This document shows, piece by piece, positions 58,800 through 64,000 of a DNA stretch of 64,000 bases. The DNA lies in NCBI GenBank assembly GCA_965153355.1, contig OZ231127.1:39804001-39868000 (forward strand), given 5' to 3'. Position 1 is the stretch's first letter. Each line of letters opens with the position of its first letter. The stretch is from Flaccisagitta enflata (Eukaryota; Chaetognatha; Sagittoidea; Aphragmophora). The notes under the pieces are model-generated. The model saw only the letters and a list, made by a program, of their open reading frames with translations. It was not told the DNA's origin and made no database searches. The translations under genes and the position numbers were made by a program.

Positions 58800-59245
58800 C
58801 AAACCATCAGAAAGGTTCTCAGGTCAAGATTTGAAAACATACAGCTGCATCTCTCAGGTGGAAGGTCATATCAGGTCAGATTTTGAAAATAGGATGATTT
58901 GTAAATCTGATTGCAGATTCAGAATCCTCGCTACAAAGTATCATAAGCGTAAGTTTTCTTTCCATATTCCAACTAGAATATGGTCTAACCTAACGTCAAA
59001 GGTCATTTTCAGGTCAAATTTGCTCTTTTGTCTTTAATTTTTTTCAACATTAGACGCTAATATTGTCTGATTCAAATGGAATATCAAAAAAAGAAAAGAC
59101 GCTTTCTTTCAGTAGTTGTTTTGCAAGGATTCTGAATCTGCAATCAGATTGTCAAATTTCCCATCTGGAAACTTTGACCTCATATGACCTTTGATCTGAG
59201 AAATGCAGCTGTAGGGTCCCAAATCTTGACCAGAGAAAAATTATG
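58800..59245. mobile_element. Foldback element in a BSX intron
   Basis: Arms ~58815-58935 and ~59110-59240 are inverted copies sharing TCAAGATTTG, ACAGCTGCAT and GATTGCAGATTCAGAATCC. It ends 150 bp from the homeobox exon. Confidence 0.8.
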
Positions 59246-59395
59246 ATGGACTGAGCAGCTTCCCCACCCTTTCATTGGTTGTCTGACAAGTGAATGAAAT
59301 GAGATCTCACTTTTTACATATTTCTGGGGGGGAGGGGGTTGAATATCCCTACCCATCCGTACACAACAATATTGTAACCCCGGGTTACGTGTTAC

Positions 59396-59536
59396 CTGTG
59401 TTTCGGAGAGAGAGAGTGCGTTAGCCAGTTCAACGCGCTCCGGTGTCGATAGATACCGCTGTGTCTGAAATCGCTTTTCCAAACCAGAAAGTTGAAAGTC
59501 GCTGAAAACGGTGCGAGCTTTGCGTCGGCGATAGGA
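59396..59536 (-). CDS. BSX: BSX/bsh homeobox exon, homeodomain residues 1-44
   Basis: BSX (Drosophila bsh) is a nuclear ANTP-class homeodomain transcription factor of the developing brain. This 47-codon exon, in phase 0 at both ends, has acceptor TTTCTTTCCCAG and donor GTAACA. It encodes [39 protein letters not shown] and ALSLSETQ, which is the BSX homeodomain through residue 44. The [12 protein letters not shown] and LSLSETQ blocks are diagnostic of BSX against NK, Bar or Hox families. The intron after residue 44 falls at the classical homeodomain splice position and matches the vertebrate gene. The exon continues on the same strand into the helix-3 exon 5.4 kb away. Confidence 0.96.
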
Positions 59537-59549
59537 CTGGGAAAGAAAG

Positions 59550-59692
59550 CAGCTCGTTTAATGGCTTTGCCCGCCAGTCCGTCAGTTGATCTGCCCGTCA
59601 ATCAGTCCATCCTTTCGCTAAACAATTGTAAAATGTGAGACCTCATATTTCAGCCCCTGCCCAATTGCACGCGACTAGCATTGCACTCAGCC
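59550..59692 (-). repeat. Degenerate family H copy in a BSX intron
   Basis: TTTGCCCGCCAGTCCGTCAG ... CCCCTGCCCAATTGCACGCG ACTAGCATTG. It fills most of the 213-bp intron before the homeobox exon. Confidence 0.75.
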
Positions 59693-59749
59693 AGAGATAC
59701 TTAGTGGCGTCGAACTTCCATCATTTACGCGTAGCAGGTAGAATGTTAC

Positions 59750-59843
59750 CTGGCTTGCCGATGGCAGACTGGATTTGGTATTCACGCATTGGTACACAAT
59801 AGGAGCTTCGGTCGCGGAAGTTTGAAAAGAATATTCGGTGGTC
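59750..59843 (-). CDS. Candidate BSX exon upstream of the homeobox
   Basis: A splice-bounded frame 213 bp upstream of the homeobox exon: acceptor ATGTTAG, donor CAG/GTAACA. Its reading frame ends in phase 0, as the homeobox exon requires, and would encode TTEYSFQTSATEAPIVYQCV then NTKSSLPSASQ ahead of SYRRRKART. There is no homology I recognise. Vertebrate BSX has its N-terminal part, with an eh1-like FFIEDIL motif, on a preceding exon; I did not find that motif up to the end of the window. The intron that follows contains a degraded family H copy. Confidence 0.4.
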
Positions 59844-60004
59844 CTAACATTAGAGAGAAAGTCATGTTAGTAGGTTGACAAATTTTAAACAGAATCTAGC
59901 CATATGTGGCAATCGACATTCGGATGTGTCCATACGCAAAAGTACCTTTTGATATAGCTATGAATATCACGCTGTTTAAAGAAACAGATTTTAATCTTAA
60001 ACAT

Positions 60005-60430
60005 TTTTAGTCGCGAGCAAAGCGACTCAATAAGAGGCTGTGTCCCTAAGTAGCACAAAATTGGGACAAAATGAATGATTCCCCCGCATGATTTTGTTTT
60101 TATTTCCAAATCCTCCGCCAGAGCAAATTTAATTCGAATAGCTTTAGGCCGTAATACATTAAACCCAGCCAACCCTTAGCCCTAAAGCTAACCCTGTCCC
60201 TAACCCTAAAACTATCCCCAACCCTAACCCTAAACCCACCCCTAACCCTAATTTGAAAAACCGCTTAAAAAGTCTTGAAAACAAAAGATCACAAATGGTC
60301 GTACAATTGTACCCGAAATTGTGGATAACGCGAAACAGGACACTGCCCAGCCACATTACAGCCCCACCCACCCACAAACTGCCCCTGCCCACCCATCAGC
60401 AACTTCTTATTGGCCGGGTATCCGGCCTTT
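60005..60430 (-). repeat. Family H copy enlarged by telomere-like repeats
   Basis: Hairpin AGTCGCGAGCAAAGCGACT, CAATAAGAGGCTGTGTCCCT; far end CCCCTGCCCACCCATCAGCA and GGGTATCCGGCC. About 250 bp in the middle is unlike other copies and includes CCCTAA units. Confidence 0.85.
60170..60250 (+). repeat. Telomere-like CCCTAA block inside a family H copy
   Basis: CCCTGTCCCTAACCCTAAAA, CCCCAACCCTAACCCTAAAC and similar units. Confidence 0.82.
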
Positions 60431-63400
60431 TAAATAAAAATGGCTTCTATTTTTAGCCCAAGATCTATTCAGCATTATTCTTAGCCCAAAATAAGATTTT
60501 TTATAGTTTCAAGTAGAATTGTTTTTTGAATCTCCAAATACAAACCCCATCAAGATCAAGAACTCGTAATTCAATAATACAGCAATTTATATATATATTT
60601 ACAAACTAGGATTAGGATTTTAAAAAATCTGAAACTATATAAAAATTTTAAAATTTTTGTACCTTCCACTCCCTATTAAACTGACCCAACGACCTATTGC
60701 ATAATGACACACCGTAATGTAGCATTGCATCATTTGCATGTTGAGCCCACACAGTCACCACAAATGAACAACGTATATGCTTGGTCAGCTTGGTCAGCTT
60801 GGTCAGCCCGCACTTACACTACCATTCCACATAATAATCGGGCAAACATGCACACAGTAGAGTGGGCTCAATTTGGGCATTCGAATGAAAGATTATTTCC
60901 AAGCAATTTTCTTGTTCCTTTTTCATGATAAGAACCCAATCCCATTCCCTCATCAATGCTGTTGTTGCATAGAATTGATTGCTGGAGTTTTGAGAGAATT
61001 TTCTTTTCAAGTAATCCTATACAACTACAGCATTGATGACAGAGTGCCTAGATCAAGTCCAAATCAATTTTCCAATGAGATCAGACACTTAACATGGAAC
61101 AATAATGTGCTTGGAAATAATGTTTCATTCAAATGCCCTAATTGAGTCCACAGGCTGATGATTTGATCATTAATATCGTCATAAGTATGTAGAGCTTACC
61201 CTCCATCGCTTTGCTTTGGTGGGGATTGAGGTAGGGATGTGCCATTACCAATGATCTTTTGATACAGCAAGTTGGTTTGCAATTGAATTGTGAGATCATC
61301 TGCAACAAGTTAAGGGAGAATCCATGTTAAGGAATAGTTAAGCTGAACTACAGCGCACCCGCTAATAAGACAAACCCCGTAGATAGCGCACCCTCCTGAG
61401 AAACATTTCATTTTTCAAACTTTTTGCCTGTCAAATGCCTGCAAGACGTGCTAAATATTAACATAATTGCCAGTTTTTCATGCACTATTGTGACATTTTC
61501 CATAAGGTTGAGTTGACTTGACTCAAGCCATGAGTAGGATGTGGAGGTCAGCTAAAGCAAAAGATGGGAAAGAACACCGATGAAAATGATGATGCGAAAG
61601 AGAATAAAAGGTCCAAGAGGGGAATGAGGGGAGGAGGAGGATTGTGAAGAGAAAGTGAACAAACCGATGAAGCAGTGCCGATGAAAAATCAATGATGCGA
61701 TGCTTATAATTTCCATGCTTATGAGTTGTCTCGAGATGAATTACAGTTGAAGTCAGTCGGGCAATAAGTAGGTTGCATCACTGATAATGCCCAGAAGTAA
61801 GATCCACATACTTTTGTGTTGCCACAGCAATGTAACTATCTATATCTATAACTACTTTCCAATATGGATAGAGTTACCATGCATTTAGCATGGCACATAA
61901 GTGTATATTATCGGCTTCAGGGCACCCCGCTTAAAAGTAAAAGGCATGAAATCAGTTGGTCCCTAGAAATGCCTTCTAGTGAAGCAAAACTGCACTCCAT
62001 ATAGTCGCAACAGTGTTCAGCGCTACCCGATGCCCCGATATTTGACTGAATTAGTATACAGTATGTGAGGATGATATGCTGAGAAGGGGGGCGGCCCCAG
62101 ATTCCACGCTGGACAAATGTTAGGTCATTACATCGAATTCCTGGCTCATTAGTCATTAATGAGTCGTTTATTACTGATCTGGGATTGGTCTTGAATGAAA
62201 GATCTTTTGAAACTCTTCAAAATTACACTCAAATGAAATTTTTGACTTTTTCAAGTCAGTTTCATCAGCAAATAAAAAGGTGCGTCTTTTTTTAAAATTC
62301 GCGTAGAGTGCCTATTGATATTGATAGATATTTATATTGATATAGATACTGATATTGATGAAAACAAGGCCAACACCCTGGGGCCACCAGAGAAATTTCA
62401 GGCCCCCCTAGTTATTGCGACTGCCGGCCGAAATGGTAGCATACTATCTAGCTCATATATATATCGACACGCATTTGTAGCAAAAACTCTACTAAGAATA
62501 AGAAATTCATATAACAAGCCCGACCGGGCAACGATGCGTCCGGGCAATGTCTCTGCGTGTATGGATCATGTGACATACATGAGAGAATTGTGGGTACGTT
62601 TCTAAGGGCGGCCTCCTGGTTGTTAGGTAAATGAAACAAAAGTTATTACCCTGACTTCCCCGCTTACCGATCTCCGTTGCAACCGATACAATCTTTTGAC
62701 ATATCTAGATCTAAACCTTCGCTCGTCTTCGCCTGTCTAGAGGGATTTACCAATTCAACTTTTAAGGTGGCCGGTCTGAAGGAATGACCGTGTTGCTATA
62801 TTTTTAAAAATAATACTATCAAATTTTACATCATTAGATAGCCTTGCGTTTAAGCTTTCCTCGGTTGTTCTTACTTTTCAAATACTCCTAATATTTCAGG
62901 TGTAGTGATCAAAAGACGAAAGATAGTTCATGATTTTATGAGCGCTCAAGCGTGAAATACGCTAAGTCTGAGAACAAAACATGTTTGTGACTTTTTTTCT
63001 CTAAGTGGCGGAAATCGTCGTGACTTTTTTTACCCAAACTTTGAAAGCTCATATCTTTTGAACGGATTGACGGATTGACTTGATTTTTTGTATGGTAACA
63101 TTATTTGACCTTGTTTACTAATATGTCAAGATTCAAGAAATTTCAGATATTGCAACCAGCTGAACCAGCCTACCTATCCAAAAACTTCAAATTAGCGTAG
63201 CCAAAAAAGTGTTGTATGAAATTTTCTGAAATTTTGCATGAATAACCATCTAACCCCTGGACTAATCCTAGGTGAGTTGTATGGCGATCCCATGATTACT
63301 TTGGCCGTAATCACATGAAACATTTTTTTCGTTAGAAAGCTATTCAGTACTAGTCCACAGATTCCAAAGCAAAGGTCCTAACATGGAATATTAATGATGA

Positions 63401-63582
63401 ATCCATCCTTTGATGTCATCTTAATAACAGCATCGCATATTTGCTCCTTGGTCTGAGCGTCTTCATCTTAAAAAAAAAATAAACTAGTTCTAACTCAACA
63501 AATTCCGTTCACTAGCGAAGCTTTCAGGCGACGGAACTTAGTAGAGTGTGTTTTAAGGATCTTTTTTGAGCGGCGGTTCTTT
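60431..63582. other. Upstream of BSX, no gene recognised
   Basis: Mostly unique-looking. GGTCAGCTT occurs three times at 60781-60806 and GATATTGATA repeats lie at 62315-62360. A BSX N-terminal exon was looked for (FFIEDIL) and not found. Confidence 0.5.
62160..62300. repeat. Mariner MITE remnant
   Basis: Contains GATCTGGGATTGGTCTTGAA and ends AAAAAGGTGCGTCTTTTTTT, the inverted counterpart of 28965-29120. Confidence 0.5.
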
Positions 63583-63823
63583 TCATGAATGTATGGAGAG
63601 ACAGATGGACGAACAGACGGGTGAAACGACTAAGTGGTAAAGTAGGCTGTCAAAACATGTTGGTTGATCATTTGTTTCAGTGTAGGATCTCAAAGTTAGT
63701 AAGTGGCCAAAAACAATCGAGAAACGCGGTTTTTGCACTTGCGTAACGGACATACGGACGGACGGACGGACGGACGGACAGACCCTCTTATAGAGATGCG
63801 TTCCTGACGGACGCATCTAAAAA
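63583..63823 (+). repeat. Family H copy, ATGCG subfamily
   Basis: AGAAACGCGGTTTTTGCACT, (GGAC)n, CCTCTTATAGAGATGCGTTC and ACGCATCTAAAAA: the long stem AGATGCGT/ACGCATCT. Confidence 0.88.
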
Positions 63824-63939
63824 TCAGTGAGATTCTGAAACTACTTCGAATTTCTGATCAAATGCTAAAAACCGCATCCTTTTAACTCAACACATATAGA
63901 TTTGACAAGCAAAAAAAAAAAACGATACCCCAATTGAAC

Positions 63940-64000
63940 AAGGCCGGATACACGGCCAATACCAGTCGCGGACGGGTGGGCAGGGGCGGAAATGCGTGTT
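63940..64000 (+). repeat. Family H copy, cut by window end
   Basis: AAGGCCGGATACACGGCC, AATACCAGTCGCGGACGGGT, GGGCAGGGGCGG. Confidence 0.9.

Noticed and set aside
59180-59395. Continuation of the BSX homeobox frame past ETQ
   Set aside because: After the GTAACA donor the translation is unrelated to a homeodomain; helix 3 is found intact in the exon at 53993.

Overview
This is eukaryotic, animal nuclear DNA. Two split genes with animal-specific protein families lie on the minus strand at the right: the homeobox gene BSX/bsh (about 59.8 to 52.5 kb) and, 1.9 kb downstream in the same orientation, the 5' part of WDR33, the mRNA 3'-end-processing WD40 protein (50.6 to 40.7 kb). Exons are short, bounded by GT/AG and separated by introns of 0.2 to 8.7 kb packed with repeats. 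Degenerate CCCTAA (TTAGGG-type) blocks weakly favour a non-insect invertebrate; I cannot name the species.

Almost everything else is repetitive. 0-10 kb: a 585-bp foldback element, two copies of a dispersed repeat with long polypurine tracts, and a 1.9-kb chain of three simple satellites. 10-15 kb: copies of a small structured interspersed repeat (called here family H), a nested inverted-repeat element and a Tc1/mariner-type MITE. 15.3-20.5 kb: a full-length Ty3/gypsy LTR retrotransposon on the minus strand with identical 174-bp LTRs, a 5-bp target duplication and one uninterrupted 1610-codon gag-pol frame, but with Asn in place of the second catalytic Asp of reverse transcriptase. 21-28 kb: an inverted-repeat element with 20-bp repeats, then a 5.5-kb unit bounded by GTGAGAC-rich inverted arms holding a duplicated 1.19-kb higher-order (AC)n satellite and another MITE. 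28-40 kb: microsatellites, two more MITEs, several family H copies and a decayed DDE transposase with an in-frame Gln/Pro/Ala-rich insertion.

40-50.6 kb is WDR33, whose first intron holds a near-perfect 1-kb palindrome, an 18-bp minisatellite with a family H copy inserted in it, and a tandem duplication built around an 840-bp TIR transposon. 50.6-60 kb is BSX, with a 3.8-kb inverted-repeat structure in one intron. 60-64 kb is mostly noncoding with further family H copies.

The least explained signal is family H: more than 20 copies in both orientations, with a terminal hairpin whose two arms change together between copies, and insertions inside microsatellites, minisatellites and introns.
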